From contig JAUCBJ010007498.1 of assembly GCA_032718475.1 (NCBI GenBank), positions 1 through 41,286 of the forward strand: a stretch of DNA of 41,286 nucleotides, read 5' to 3'. The notes below the pieces were generated by a model, which did not search any database, was not told the origin of the DNA, and saw nothing but the letters and a program-made list of their open reading frames with translations. This DNA is from Nemertoderma westbladi. Taxonomy: Eukaryota; Xenacoelomorpha; Nemertodermatida; Nemertodermatidae. The position numbers were made by a program, and so were the translations under genes. Positions 20,281-32,772 of this stretch are shown here, in pieces (within the stretch, counting starts at the first letter, position 1; the number at the start of each line of letters is the position of its first letter).

Positions 20281-20527
20281 GCTAATTCTAAGGAATCACC
20301 ATTAAATACCCAAACCAGTCATTTTGCGAAATAAACAATAAGCAAGCTGTCTTATTATCGTAGTCTGTCTCCTTTTGATGCTTGTTCTATAGATGTAATT
20401 ACCCCCCCCCCCCCCCCTGCCCCTCCCCCACTTTCTAAATGTACGATGTCACCATTATTCCATTACAATTTACAGAGTCTCACTTCCCTATCTTTACTAT
20501 TGACCTTATTACTTTTATTATTTATTG
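20281..20527. other. Array left flank with poly-C tract
   Basis: No gene seen. A run of 16 C lies at 20402-20417, followed by TGCCCCTCCCCCAC. The 55-bp array begins abruptly at 20528 after TTTATTG, with no degenerate leading unit. Confidence 0.6.
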
Positions 20528-20744
20528 CAGTCTGTTGCTGTTCATATATTATGTTACCATACTTCACACAGGTCTAGTCCCCCAGTCTGTTGCTGTTCAT
20601 ATATTATGTTACCATACTTCACACAGGTCTAGTCCCCCAGTCTGTTGCTGTTCATATATTATGTTACCATACTTCACACAGGTCTAGTCCCCCAGTCTGT
20701 TGCTGTTCATATATTATGTTACCATACTTCACACAGGTCTAGTC

Positions 20745-21300
20745 CCCCAGTCTGTTGCTGTTCATATATTATCTTACCATACTTCACACAGGTCTAGTCC
20801 CCCAGTCTGTTGCTGTTCATATAATATGTTACCATACTTCACACAGGTCTAGTCCCCCAGTCTGTTGCTGTTCATATAATATGTTACCATACTTCACACA
20901 GGTCTAGTCCCCCAGTCTGTTGCTGTTCATATATTATGTTACCATACTTCACACAGGTCTAGTCCCCCAGTCTGTTGCTGTTCATATATTATCTTACCAT
21001 ACTTCACACAGGTCTAGTCCCCCAGTCTGTTGCTGTTCATATATTATGTTACCATACTTCACACAGGTCTAGTCCCCCAGTCTGTTGCTGTTCATATATT
21101 ATCTTACCATACTTCACACAGGTCTAGTCCCCCAGTCTGTTGCTGTTCATATAATATGTTACCATACTTCACACAGGTCTAGTCCCCCAGTCTGTTGCTG
21201 TTCATATAATATGTTACCATACTTCACACAGGTCTAGTCCCCCAGTCTGTTGCTGTTCATATATTATGTTACCATACTTCACACAGGTCTAGTTCCCCAG
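20745..21300. repeat. Higher-order repeat, 330-bp period (six units)
   Basis: The ordered variants ATCTTACC, ATAATATG, ATAATATG, standard occur at about 20770-20935 and again at about 21100-21265, exactly six units (330 bp) apart. A block of units was duplicated together. Confidence 0.7.
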
Positions 21301-23639
21301 TCTGTTGCTGTTCATATATTATGTTACCATACTTCACACAGGTCTAGTCTCCCAGTCTGTTGCTGTTCATATATTATGTTACCATACTTCACACAGGTCT
21401 AGTCTCCCAGTCTGTTGCTGTTCATATATTATGTTACCATACTTCACACAGGTCTAGTCCCCCAGTCTGTTGCTGTTCATATATTATGTTACCATACTTC
21501 ACACAGGTCTAGTCCCCCAGTCTGTTGCTCTTCACACAGGTCTAGTCCCCCAGTCTGTTGCTGTTCATATATTATGTTACCATACTTCACACAGGTCTAG
21601 TCCCCAAGTCTGTTGCTGTTCATATATTATGTTACCATACTTCACACAGGTCTAGTCCCCCAGTCTGTTGCTGTTCATATATTATGTTACCATACTTCAC
21701 ACAGGTCTAGTCCCCCAGTCTGTTGCTGTTCACACAGGTCTAGTCCCCCAGTCTGTTGCTGTTCATATATTATGTTACCATACTTCACACAGGTCTAGTC
21801 TCCCAGTCTGTTGCTGTTCATATATTATGTTACCATACTTCACACAGGTCTAGTCCCCCAGTCTGTTGCTGTTCATATATTATGTTACCATACTTCACAC
21901 AGGTCTAGTCTCCCAGTCTGTTGCTGTTCATATATTATGTTACCATACTTCACACAGGTCTAGTCCCCCAGTCTGTTGCTGTTCATATATTATGTTACCA
22001 TACTTCACACAGGTCTAGTCCCCCAGTCTGTTGCTGTTCATATATTATGTTACCATACTTCACACAGGTCTAGTCCCCCAGTCTGTTGCTCTTCATATAT
22101 TATGTTACCATACTTCACACAGGTCTAGTCCCCCAGTCTGTTGCTGTTCATATAATATGTTACCATACTTCACACAGGTCTAGTCCCCCAGTCTGTTGCT
22201 GTTCATATATTATGTTACCATACTTCACACAGGTCTAGTCCCCCAGTCTGTTGCTGTTCATATATTATGTTACCATACTTCACACAGGTCTAGTCCCCCA
22301 GTCTGTTGCTGTTCATATATTATGTTACCATACTTCACACAGGTCTAGTCCCCCAGTCTGTTGCTCTTCACACAGGTCTAGTCCCCCAGTCTGTTGCTCT
22401 TCACACAGGTCTAGTCCCCCAGTCTGTTGCTGTTCATATATTATGTTACCATACTTCACACAGGTCTAGTCCCCCAGTCTGTTGCTGTTCATATATTATG
22501 TTACCATACTTCACACAGGTCTAGTCCCCCAGTCTGTTGCTATTCACACAGGTCTAGTCCCCCAGTCTGTTGCTGTTCATATATTATGTTACCATACTTC
22601 ACACAGGTCTAGTCCCCCAGTCTGTTGCTGTTCATATATTATGTTACCATACTTCACACAGGTCTAGTCCCCCAGTCTGTTGCTGTTCACACAGGTCTAG
22701 TCCCCCAGTCTGTTGCTATTCACACAGGTCTAGTCCCCCAGTCTGTTGCTGTTCATATATTATGTTACCATACTTCACACAGGTCTAGTCCCCCAGTCTG
22801 TTGCTGTTCATATATTATGTTACCATACTTCACACAGGTCTAGTCCCCCAGTCTGTTGCTGTTCATATATTATGTTACCATACTTCACACAGGTCTAGTC
22901 CCCCAGTCTGTTGCTGTTCATATATTATGTTACCATACTTCACACAGGTCTAGTCCCCCAGTCTGTTGCTGTTCATATATTATGTTACCATACTTCACAC
23001 AGGTCTAGTCCCCCAGTCTGTTGCTGTTCATATATTATGTTACCATACTTCACACAGGTCTAGTCCCCCAGTCTGTTGCTGTTCATATATTATGTTACCA
23101 TACTTCACACAGGTCTAGTCCCCCAGTCTGTTGCTGTTCATATATTATGTTACCATACTTCACACAGGTCTAGTCCCCCAGTCTGTTGCTGTTCTTATAT
23201 TATGTTACCATACTTCACACAGGTCTAGTCCCCCAGTCTGTTGCTGTTCATATATTATGTTACCATACTTCACACAGGTCTAGTCCCCCAGTCTGTTGCT
23301 GTTCATATATTATGTTACCATACTTCACACAGGTCTAGTCCCCCAGTCTGTTGCTGTTCATATATTATGTTACCATACTTCACACAGGTCTAGTCCCCCA
23401 GTCTGTTGCTGTTCATATATTATGTTACCATACTTCACACAGGTCTAGTCCCCCAGTCTGTTGCTGTTCATATATTATGTTACCATACTTCACACAGGTC
23501 TAGTCCCCCAGTCTGTTGCTGTTCATATATTATGTTACCATACTTCACACAGGTCTAGTCTCCCAGTCTGTTGCTGTTCATATATTATGTTACCATACTT
23601 CACACAGGTCTAGTCTCCCAGTCTGTTGCTGTTCATATA

Positions 23640-25100
23640 TTATGTTACCATACTTCACACAGGTCTAGTCCCCCAGTCTGTTGCTGTTCATATATTATGT
23701 TACCATACTTCACACAGGTCTAGTCCCCCAGTCTGTTGCTGTTCATATATTATGTTACCATACTTCACACAGGTCTAGTCCCCCAGTCTGTTGCTCTTCA
23801 CACAGGTCTAGTCCCCCAGTCTGTTGCTGTTCATATATTATGTTACCATACTTCACACAGGTCTAGTCTCCCAGTCTGTTGCTGTTCATATATTATGTTA
23901 CCATACTTCACACAGGTCTAGTCCCCCAGTCTGTTGCTGTTCATATATTATGTTACCATACTTCACACAGGTCTAGTCTCCCAGTCTGTTGCTGTTCATA
24001 TATTATGTTACCATACTTCACACAGGTCTAGTCCCCCAGTCTGTTGCTGTTCATATATTATGTTACCATACTTCACACAGGTCTAGTCCCCCAGTCTGTT
24101 GCTGTTCATATATTATGTTACCATACTTCACACAGGTCTAGTCCCCCAGTCTGTTGCTGTTCATATATTATGTTACCATACTTCACACAGGTCTAGTCCC
24201 CCAGTCTGTTGCTCTTCACACAGGTCTAGTCCCCCAGTCTGTTGCTGTTCATATATTATGTTACCATACTTCACACAGGTCTAGTCTCCCAGTCTGTTGC
24301 TGTTCATATATTATGTTACCATACTTCACACAGGTCTAGTCCCCCAGTCTGTTGCTGTTCATATATTATGTTACCATACTTCACACAGGTCTAGTCTCCC
24401 AGTCTGTTGCTGTTCATATATTATGTTACCATACTTCACACAGGTCTAGTCCCCCAGTCTGTTGCTGTTCATATATTATGTTACCATACTTCACACAGGT
24501 CTAGTCCCCCAGTCTGTTGCTGTTCATATATTATGTTACCATACTTCACACAGGTCTAGTCCCCCAGTCTGTTGCTGTTCATATATTATGTTACCATACT
24601 TCACACAGGTCTAGTCCCCCAGTCTGTTGCTCTTCACACAGGTCTAGTCCCCCAGTCTGTTGCTGTTCATATATTATGTTACCATACTTCACACAGGTCT
24701 AGTCTCCCAGTCTGTTGCTGTTCATATATTATGTTACCATACTTCACACAGGTCTAGTCCCCCAGTCTGTTGCTGTTCATATATTATGTTACCATACTTC
24801 ACACAGGTCTAGTCTCCCAGTCTGTTGCTGTTCATATATTATGTTACCATACTTCACACAGGTCTAGTCCCCCAGTCTGTTGCTGTTCATATATTATGTT
24901 ACCATACTTCACACAGGTCTAGTCCCCCAGTCTGTTGCTGTTCATATATTATGTTACCATACTTCACACAGGTCTAGTCCCCCAGTCTGTTGCTGTTCAT
25001 ATATTATGTTACCATACTTCACACAGGTCTAGTCCCCCAGTCTGTTGCTCTTCACACAGGTCTAGTCCCCCAGTCTGTTGCTGTTCATATATTATGTTAC
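23640..25100. repeat. Higher-order repeat, 418-bp period (seven 55-bp units plus one 33-bp unit)
   Basis: Short units recur at about 23794, 24212, 24630 and 25048. TCTCCC variants recur at 23869, 24287 and 24705, and at 23979, 24397 and 24815. All are offset by 418 bp = 7x55 + 33. This is a three- to four-fold amplified higher-order block. Confidence 0.9.
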
Positions 25101-26363
25101 CATACTTCACACAGGTCTAGTCCCCCAGTCTGTTGCTGTTCATATATTATGTTACCATACTTCACACAGGTCTAGTCCCCCAGTCTGTTGCTGTTCATAT
25201 ATTATGTTACCATACTTCACACAGGTCTAGTCCCCCAGTCTGTTGCTGTTCATATATTATGTTACCATACTTCACACAGGTCTAGTCCCCCAGTCTGTTG
25301 CTGTTCATATATTATGTTACCATACTTCACACAGGTCTAGTCCCCCAGTCTGTTGCTCTTCACACAGGTCTAGTCCCCCAGTCTGTTGCTGTTCATATAT
25401 TATGTTACCATACTTCACACAGGTCTAGTCCCCCAGTCTGTTGCTGTTCATATATTATGTTACCATACTTCACACAGGTCTAGTCCCCCAGTCTGTTGCT
25501 GTTCATATATTATGTTACCATACTTCACACAGGTCTAGTCCCCCAGTCTGTTGCTGTTCATATATTATGTTACCATACTTCACACAGGTCTAGTCCCCCA
25601 GTCTGTTGCTATTCACACAGGTCTAGTCCCCCAGTCTGTTGCTGTTCATATATTATGTTACCATACTTCACACAGGTCTAGTCCCCCAGTCTGTTGCTGT
25701 TCATATATTATGTTACCATACTTCACACAGGTCTAGTCCCCCAGTCTGTTGCTGTTCATATATTATGTTACCATACTTCACACAGGTCTAGTCCCCCAGT
25801 CTGTTGCTGTTCATATATTATGTTACCATACTTCACACAGGTCTAGTCCCCCAGTCTGTTGCTCTTCACACAGGTCTAGTCCCCCAGTCTGTTGCTCTTC
25901 ACACAGGTCTAGTCCCCCAGTCTGTTGCTGTTCATATATTATGTTACCATACTTCACACAGGTCTAGTCCCCCAGTCTGTTGCTGTTCATATATTATGTT
26001 ACCATACTTCACACAGGTCTAGTCCCCCAGTCTGTTGCTATTCACACAGGTCTAGTCCCCCAGTCTGTTGCTGTTCATATATTATGTTACCATACTTCAC
26101 ACAGGTCTAGTCCCCCAGTCTGTTGCTGTTCATATATTATGTTACCATACTTCACACAGGTCTAGTCCCCCAGTCTGTTGCTGTTCATATATTATGTTAC
26201 CATACTTCACACAGGTCTAGTCCCCCAGTCTGTTGCTATTCACACAGGTCTAGTCCCCCAGTCTGTTGCTGTTCATATATTATGTTACCATACTTCACAC
26301 AGGTCTAGTCCCCCAGTCTGTTGCTGTTCATATATTATGTTACCATACTTCACACAGGTCTAG

Positions 26364-28240
26364 TCCCCCAGTCTGTTGCTGTTCATATATTATGTTACCA
26401 TACTTCACACAGGTCTAGTCCCCCAGTCTGTTGCTGTTCATATATTATGTTACCATACTTCACACAGGTCTAGTCCCCCAGTCTGTTGCTGTTCATATAT
26501 TATGTTACCATACTTCACACAGGTCTAGTCCCCCAGTCTGTTGCTGTTCATATATTATGTTACCATACTTCACACAGGTCTAGTCCCCCAGTCTGTTGCT
26601 GTTCATATATTATGTTACCATACTTCACACAGGTCTAGTCCCCCAGTCTGTTGCTGTTCATATATTATGTTACCATACTTCACACAGGTCTAGTCCCCCA
26701 GTCTGTTGCTGTTCATATATTATGTTACCATACTTCACACAGGTCTAGTCCCCCAGTCTGTTGCTGTTCATATATTATGTTACCATACTTCACACAGGTC
26801 TAGTCCCCCAGTCTGTTGCTGTTCATATATTATGTTACCATACTTCACACAGGTCTAGTCCCCCAGTCTGTTGCTGTTCATATATTATGTTACCATACTT
26901 CACACAGGTCTAGTCCCCCAGTCTGTTGCTGTTCATATATTATGTTACCATACTTCACACAGGTCTAGTCCCCCAGTCTGTTGCTGTTCATATATTATGT
27001 TACCATACTTCACACAGGTCTAGTCCCCCAGTCTGTTGCTGTTCATATATTATGTTACCATACTTCACACAGGTCTAGTCCCCCAGTCTGTTGCTGTTCA
27101 TATATTATGTTACCATACTTCACACAGGTCTAGTCCCCCAGTCTGTTGCTGTTCATATATTATGTTACCATACTTCACACAGGTCTAGTCCCCCAGTCTG
27201 TTGCTGTTCATATATTATGTTACCATACTTCACACAGGTCTAGTCCCCCAGTCTGTTGCTGTTCATATATTATGTTACCATACTTCACACAGGTCTAGTC
27301 CCCCAGTCTGTTGCTGTTCATATATTATGTTACCATACTTCACACAGGTCTAGTCCCCCAGTCTGTTGCTGTTCATATATTATGTTACCATACTTCACAC
27401 AGGTCTAGTCCCCCAGTCTGTTGCTGTTCATATATTATGTTACCATACTTCACACAGGTCTAGTCCCCCAGTCTGTTGCTGTTCATATATTATGTTACCA
27501 TACTTCACACAGGTCTAGTCCCCCAGTCTGTTGCTGTTCATATATTATGTTACCATACTTCACACAGGTCTAGTCCCCCAGTCTGTTGCTGTTCATATAT
27601 TATGTTACCATACTTCACACAGGTCTAGTCCCCCAGTCTGTTGCTGTTCATATATTATGTTACCATACTTCACACAGGTCTAGTCCCCCAGTCTGTTGCT
27701 GTTCATATATTATGTTACCATACTTCACACAGGTCTAGTCCCCCAGTCTGTTGCTGTTCATATATTATGTTACCATACTTCACACAGGTCTAGTCCCCCA
27801 GTCTGTTGCTGTTCATATATTATGTTACCATACTTCACACAGGTCTAGTCCCCCAGTCTGTTGCTGTTCATATATTATGTTACCATACTTCACACAGGTC
27901 TAGTCCCCCAGTCTGTTGCTGTTCATATATTATGTTACCATACTTCACACAGGTCTAGTCCCCCAGTCTGTTGCTGTTCATATATTATGTTACCATACTT
28001 CACACAGGTCTAGTCCCCCAGTCTGTTGCTGTTCATATATTATGTTACCATACTTCACACAGGTCTAGTCCCCCAGTCTGTTGCTGTTCATATATTATGT
28101 TACCATACTTCACACAGGTCTAGTCCCCCAGTCTGTTGCTGTTCATATATTATGTTACCATACTTCACACAGGTCTAGTCCCCCAGTCTGTTGCTGTTCA
28201 TATATTATGTTACCATACTTCACACAGGTCTAGTCCCCCA
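26364..28240. repeat. Homogenised core of the array
   Basis: Between the short units at about 26236 and 28249 lie 36 consecutive full-length units with essentially no variants by eye. This contrasts with the variant-rich left side (20.7-22.8 kb). Recent expansion or gene conversion of one unit type is the simplest reading. Confidence 0.75.
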
Positions 28241-30020
28241 GTCTGTTGCTCTTCACACAGGTCTAGTCCCCCAGTCTGTTGCTGTTCATATATTATGTTA
28301 CCATACTTCACACAGGTCTAGTCCCCCAGTCTGTTGCTGTTCATATATTATGTTACCATACTTCACACAGGTCTAGTCCCCCAGTCTGTTGCTGTTCATA
28401 TATTATGTTACCATACTTCACACAGGTCTAGTCCCCCAGTCTGTTGCTGTTCATATATTATGTTACCATACTTCACACAGGTCTAGTCCCCCAGTCTGTT
28501 GCTGTTCATATATTATGTTACCATACTTCACACAGGTCTAGTCCCCCAGTCTGTTGCTGTTCATATATTATGTTACCATACTTCACACAGGTCTAGTCCC
28601 CCAGTCTGTTGCTGTTCATATATTATGTTACCATACTTCACACAGGTCTAGTCCCCCAGTCTGTTGCTGTTCATATATTATGTTACCATACTTCACACAG
28701 GTCTAGTCCCCCAGTCTGTTGCTGTTCATATATTATGTTACCATACTTCACACAGGTCTAGTCCCCCAGTCTGTTGCTGTTCATATATTATGTTACCATA
28801 CTTCACACAGGTCTAGTCCCCCAGTCTGTTGCTGTTCATATATTATGTTACCATACTTCACACAGGTCTAGTCCCCCAGTCTGTTGCTGTTCATATATTA
28901 TGTTACCATACTTCACACAGGTCTAGTCCCCCAGTCTGTTGCTGTTCATATATTATGTTACCATACTTCACACAGGTCTAGTCCCCCAGTCTGTTGCTGT
29001 TCATATATTATGTTACCATACTTCACACAGGTCTAGTCCCCCAGTCTGTTGCTGTTCATATATTATGTTACCATACTTCACACAGGTCTAGTCCCCCAGT
29101 CTGTTGCTGTTCATATATTATGTTACCATACTTCACACAGGTCTAGTCCCCCAGTCTGTTGCTGTTCATATATTATGTTACCATACTTCACACAGGTCTA
29201 GTCCCCCAGTCTGTTGCTGTTCATATATTATGTTACCATACTTCACACAGGTCTAGTCCCCCAGTCTGTTGCTGTTCATATATTATGTTACCATACTTCA
29301 CACAGGTCTAGTCCCCCAGTCTGTTGCTCTTCACACAGGTCTAGTCCCCCAGTCTGTTGCTGTTCATATATTATGTTACCATACTTCACACAGGTCTAGT
29401 CCCCCAGTCTGTTGCTGTTCATATATTATGTTACCATACTTCACACAGGTCTAGTCCCCCAGTCTGTTGCTGTTCATATATTATGTTACCATACTTCACA
29501 CAGGTCTAGTCCCCCAGTCTGTTGCTGTTCATATATTATGTTACCATACTTCACACAGGTCTAGTCCCCCAGTCTGTTGCTGTTCATATATTATGTTACC
29601 ATACTTCACACAGGTCTAGTCCCCCAGTCTGTTGCTGTTCATATATTATGTTACCATACTTCACACAGGTCTAGTCCCCCAGTCTGTTGCTCTTCACACA
29701 GGTCTAGTCCCCGTCTGTTGCTGTTCATATATTATGTTACCATACTTCACACAGGTCTAGTCCCCCAGTCTGTTGCTGTTCATATATTATGTTACCATAC
29801 TTCAAACAGGTCTAGCCCCCCAGTCTGTTGCTGTTCATATATTATGTTACCATACTTCACACAGGTCTAGTCCCCCAGTCTGTTGCTGTTCATATATTAT
29901 GTTACCATACTTCACACAGGTCTAGTCCCCCAGTCTGTTGCTCTTCACACAGGTCTAGTCCCCCAGTCTGTTGCTCTTCACACAGGTCTAGTCCCCCAGT
30001 CTGTTGCTGTTCATATATTA

Positions 30021-30130
30021 TGTGGGGCGAGACACGTATGGCGAGCCATCAGCGAACTGATATAATTATACTATGGCCGTTTTTCAAAAGTCTGTGTGTG
30101 TGTGTGTGTGTGTGACGTGTGTGTGTGTCG
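30021..30130. repeat. Hairpin-containing repeat, copy 1, with TG microsatellite
   Basis: TGTGGGGCGAGACACG is followed by two small hairpins (ATGGC-GA-GCCAT and ATCAG-CGAA-CTGAT), CTATGGCCGTTTTTCAAAAG and a (TG)n run at 30093-30128. A near-identical copy lies at 31653. Confidence 0.85.
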
Positions 30131-30745
30131 GTAGCCATAAATGTCGGAAGCCATAATCTAAATTAATATGAATATTAATATGAGCGAATGATACATCGGT
30201 TAGCAAGGCAGCTAGCTACTTGCAGACCAATCATAGGTGGCCTGCAGCAGGCTGGGTTGGTTAAGTAGTAATCTCAATAAATAGGACCCAGCAGGAGAGT
30301 GGAGTGGATCTACTGTGATTGGTTCTTGACTTACATTGGTAAGAACCAGCAGTGAATCTTAGATTAGCTTTTTTCAGTTCACATATTGTTTATAATCATA
30401 AACACAAAATGATTCAATTATTCATTTTTGCAATGTACCGGATGGGTGCTAGCGAGGTAGGCCTAGCAGGTCGTCAGTCCGTCATCCTACAAGTTGGATC
30501 TTGACTCTATCATGTGCGTTCATCTATATGATGCAGACCATCCTGAGCCCGTGAACATGAATTGTAAAGGCTATCTCGAGGCTGATTATTTTACACATTT
30601 ACTTGATACTTGCATGAATGCGTCTTTGAGGTAAAATTGCATTATTCTGCAGTTGTTTTGTTATCTGAGAAATTACTGATCAGCAAGCAGGAAATTATAA
30701 CAGCATCATCGTAACCACTCTGCTGACACTTTGCAGAATAAATTC
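30131..30745. other. Non-coding segment inside the insertion
   Basis: No gene seen. At 30560-30635, GGCTATCTCGAGGCTGATT...TGCATGAATGCGTCTTTGAGG is a diverged relative of 31600-31650, just upstream of hairpin-repeat copy 2. The hairpin repeat is therefore probably part of a longer interspersed repeat. Confidence 0.4.
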
Positions 30746-30754
30746 TACCAGACC

Positions 30755-31255
30755 ATAGCTGCGTGTTGGGAGGACGCCGACCAGTTTGCGGTTCTTCAGT
30801 CTGCCACTAGGAGGCGAAATGTCTGAAAGTGAAAATCTTATCCTATTTTGTTATTAATAATGATTTTTAGCTGATACTTAGGTCCTTTACACAATATGTT
30901 TATAATGTTTTTTTTTGCTGATACCAAGCAGAGTATACTACACCGTAAGGGTGTGTATTTGGGCTTGGGGAGACGATGACCAATCTACAGTTCCCCAGTC
31001 TGCCGCTATTAGGGGATGAAATGTCTGAATGAGGAAACCTACAATTTTGTTGTTTATGAATGCTTTTTTGCTGATACTTGGCACTTGGCAGGCAGTCTGT
31101 CACTAGGGGGCGAAATGTCTGAAATTACAACCTTCCATTTTAATACGATAGAGTTGCTGCAGTGACCTACTGCACTACAGGTTGTTTGCGAGGACGCTGA
31201 CCACTACTCTGCAGTTATACAGTTTTCCACTAAGGGGAAAATATCACACAGTTTA
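30755..31255. repeat. Degenerate tandem repeat with CTCF-like motif
   Basis: Four diverged units share (G)AGGACGC(C/T)GACCA, CAGTCTGCCACTAGG(G/A)GGCGAAATGTCTGAA, then a T-rich end with GCTGATACTT. The motif CCACTAGGAGGCG lies at 30804-30816 and TCACTAGGGGGCG at 31100-31112. Both are close to the animal CTCF core CCASYAGRKGGCR. The other two units are decayed (CCGCTATTAGGGG, CCACTAAGGGG). Confidence 0.6.
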
Positions 31256-31652
31256 AACCTTTTCCCATTTTATTATTTATCTATTACAACATAAAGCCTT
31301 ATGTTTATTATTGTATGTAGCTGCAACTAAAGCGGCATCAGTCTGTTTGTTTGAGAGAATGCTCACTTATGTAAAGTTTTGTTAAGTTAATTAATTAATT
31401 TATTTATGTTTGATATTGTCCATTGATTGATTTACTGTATAGAAGCTTGTGAACTAGAAGGTTTCTAGTGTTATATATAAATATGCATTGTCTGTCTGTG
31501 AGTCTATGAGTCTGTGAGTCTGTCCAAGCTATACGCTCCGACACACGAGCACCAATCTGAGCAAATGATCGAAAGCTCTCTTCCCGAGCACATAAACTAT
31601 CGCTATCTCGAGGCTAATTTTACTTGTTTGTTTGCGTGAATGCGTATTTTGT
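31256..31652. other. Non-coding; GTCTGTCTGTGAGTCTGTGAG repeats
   Basis: No gene is visible. A short run of GTCTGT(C/G)AGTCTATGAGTCTGTG repeats lies at 31490-31525, leading into the repeat that carries hairpin copy 2. Confidence 0.4.
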
Positions 31653-31755
31653 GTGGGGCGAGACACGAATGGCGAGCCATCAGCGAACTGATATACTGTA
31701 ATTATACTATGGCCGTTTTTCAAAAGTCTCTGTGTGTGTATGTGTGTGTGTGACA
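31653..31755. repeat. Hairpin-containing repeat, copy 2, with TG microsatellite
   Basis: Same orientation and nearly the same sequence as 30021-30130: TGTGGGGCGAGACACGAATGG, the same two hairpins, then CTATGGCCGTTTTTCAAAAG and (TG)n. An extra CTGTA sits after GATATA. The copies are 1.63 kb apart. Confidence 0.85.
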
Positions 31756-32772
31756 ACAAGGCACGAACAAGGGCAGCCGTGCCCAATAATATTTCTTGAA
31801 GTTGTACATTACTAAAATGGCAGCTAAAGCTAAAGTCATTGACCAAGCCAGTGCCTAGGCTAGCACACAAGGACATGGCCTAACCTGTAGTAGTCTAGTA
31901 GAAGGAATAGTGCTCCTTCAATACATCTCAACAGACATCAATTCATTTGCCTGTGCCTACCATAACATAACATATATGCTTGATTTCCAATCACCTCTCA
32001 CCACAATTATTATTAGTAATTAAAAGTTTCAATTCGATTTGTCTTTCCGTTATCTGGTTATTCAGTTATTGCATTATTAATAAATAAATGTTGAAAAATA
32101 TATCTTAGGCCAGTATTGGTTGACAGAAGGAGATACGCAATGCGTATCCCATTGCGCCTCATAATAGCCTCTCGTCAACAAGTCAACCCCACCGACTAGC
32201 GGCACTGGCTGTTTCAGCTGACGGGGCTCTGTCGAAAAACGCGTCCCTGATGCAGTAAGGGCCCTCTTTTGAGGAGCAATGGAGCAATATTATTATTGCC
32301 GCGGAACTGCTTCTACTCTAGGCCAGACCTAGCCAGAAGTAGAATCCTCACCAACCATCAACACGAATAGATGAATCTGACACTTGCCCCAACACACCCC
32401 CCCCCCCCCCCCCCCCCGCCCCAATGACGCAGAGGCAGACCAACAACACACCTCTTCACCTCTACCGATGTCGGAGAGTAAAATACCACGCATTATAGAA
32501 TACAGGATAAGTTTGATCCAAGCAATGCAACGAAACCTGTAAGTTAGAAAATGCATGGTCCCAATATTTGCAAAATAATTACAAAGTCCTAGTCCGAGTG
32601 GCCCACACCCGCTCAGGTGTGCCCACTGCGGATCTTCCGTAGTAAACCAATTTGGTCAGGTCAAATCCAAACATTCACTGGAGATCACCAAATGGGGCGC
32701 TATGTGAAATACCGTGCAGACACGATGATGAAATATATCTTACGAAATATGGTTAATAATTAAAACGTGTCG
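31756..32772. other. Non-coding; 17-bp palindrome and 21-nt poly-C tract
   Basis: GATACGCAATGCGTATC (32132-32148) is a palindrome with a one-base centre. A 21-nt C run spans 32397-32417. The open frame at 32329-32556 (minus) is driven by the homopolymer. No gene seen. Confidence 0.5.

Larger units (their letters stand above)
20528..30023. repeat. Main minisatellite array, 55-bp unit with 33-bp short variant
   Basis: The unit runs CAGTCTGTTGCTGTTCATAT, ATTATGTTACCATACTTCAC, ACAGGTCTAGTCCCC (55 bp). I count 22 short units of 33 bp that lack 22 bp between GCT and CTTCACACAGG. With one 2-bp deletion at about 29712, the span fits exactly 181 units plus a 27-bp partial unit. Hence 159 units are full length and all others are the same 33-bp form. 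Common point variants are TCTCCC for TCCCCC, ATAATATG for ATATTATG, ATCTTACC, and GCTATTCACAC in the short form. Because 55 is not a multiple of 3, the plus strand gives long repetitive open frames closed by the TAG in GGTCTAGTC. These are not genes. Confidence 0.97.

Noticed and set aside
20439-30115. Many overlapping repetitive open frames of about 60-100 codons
   Set aside because: They are the same 55-bp unit read in rotating frames (55 is not a multiple of 3) and stop at the TAG in every third pass. Nothing distinguishes them from chance openness of a satellite.
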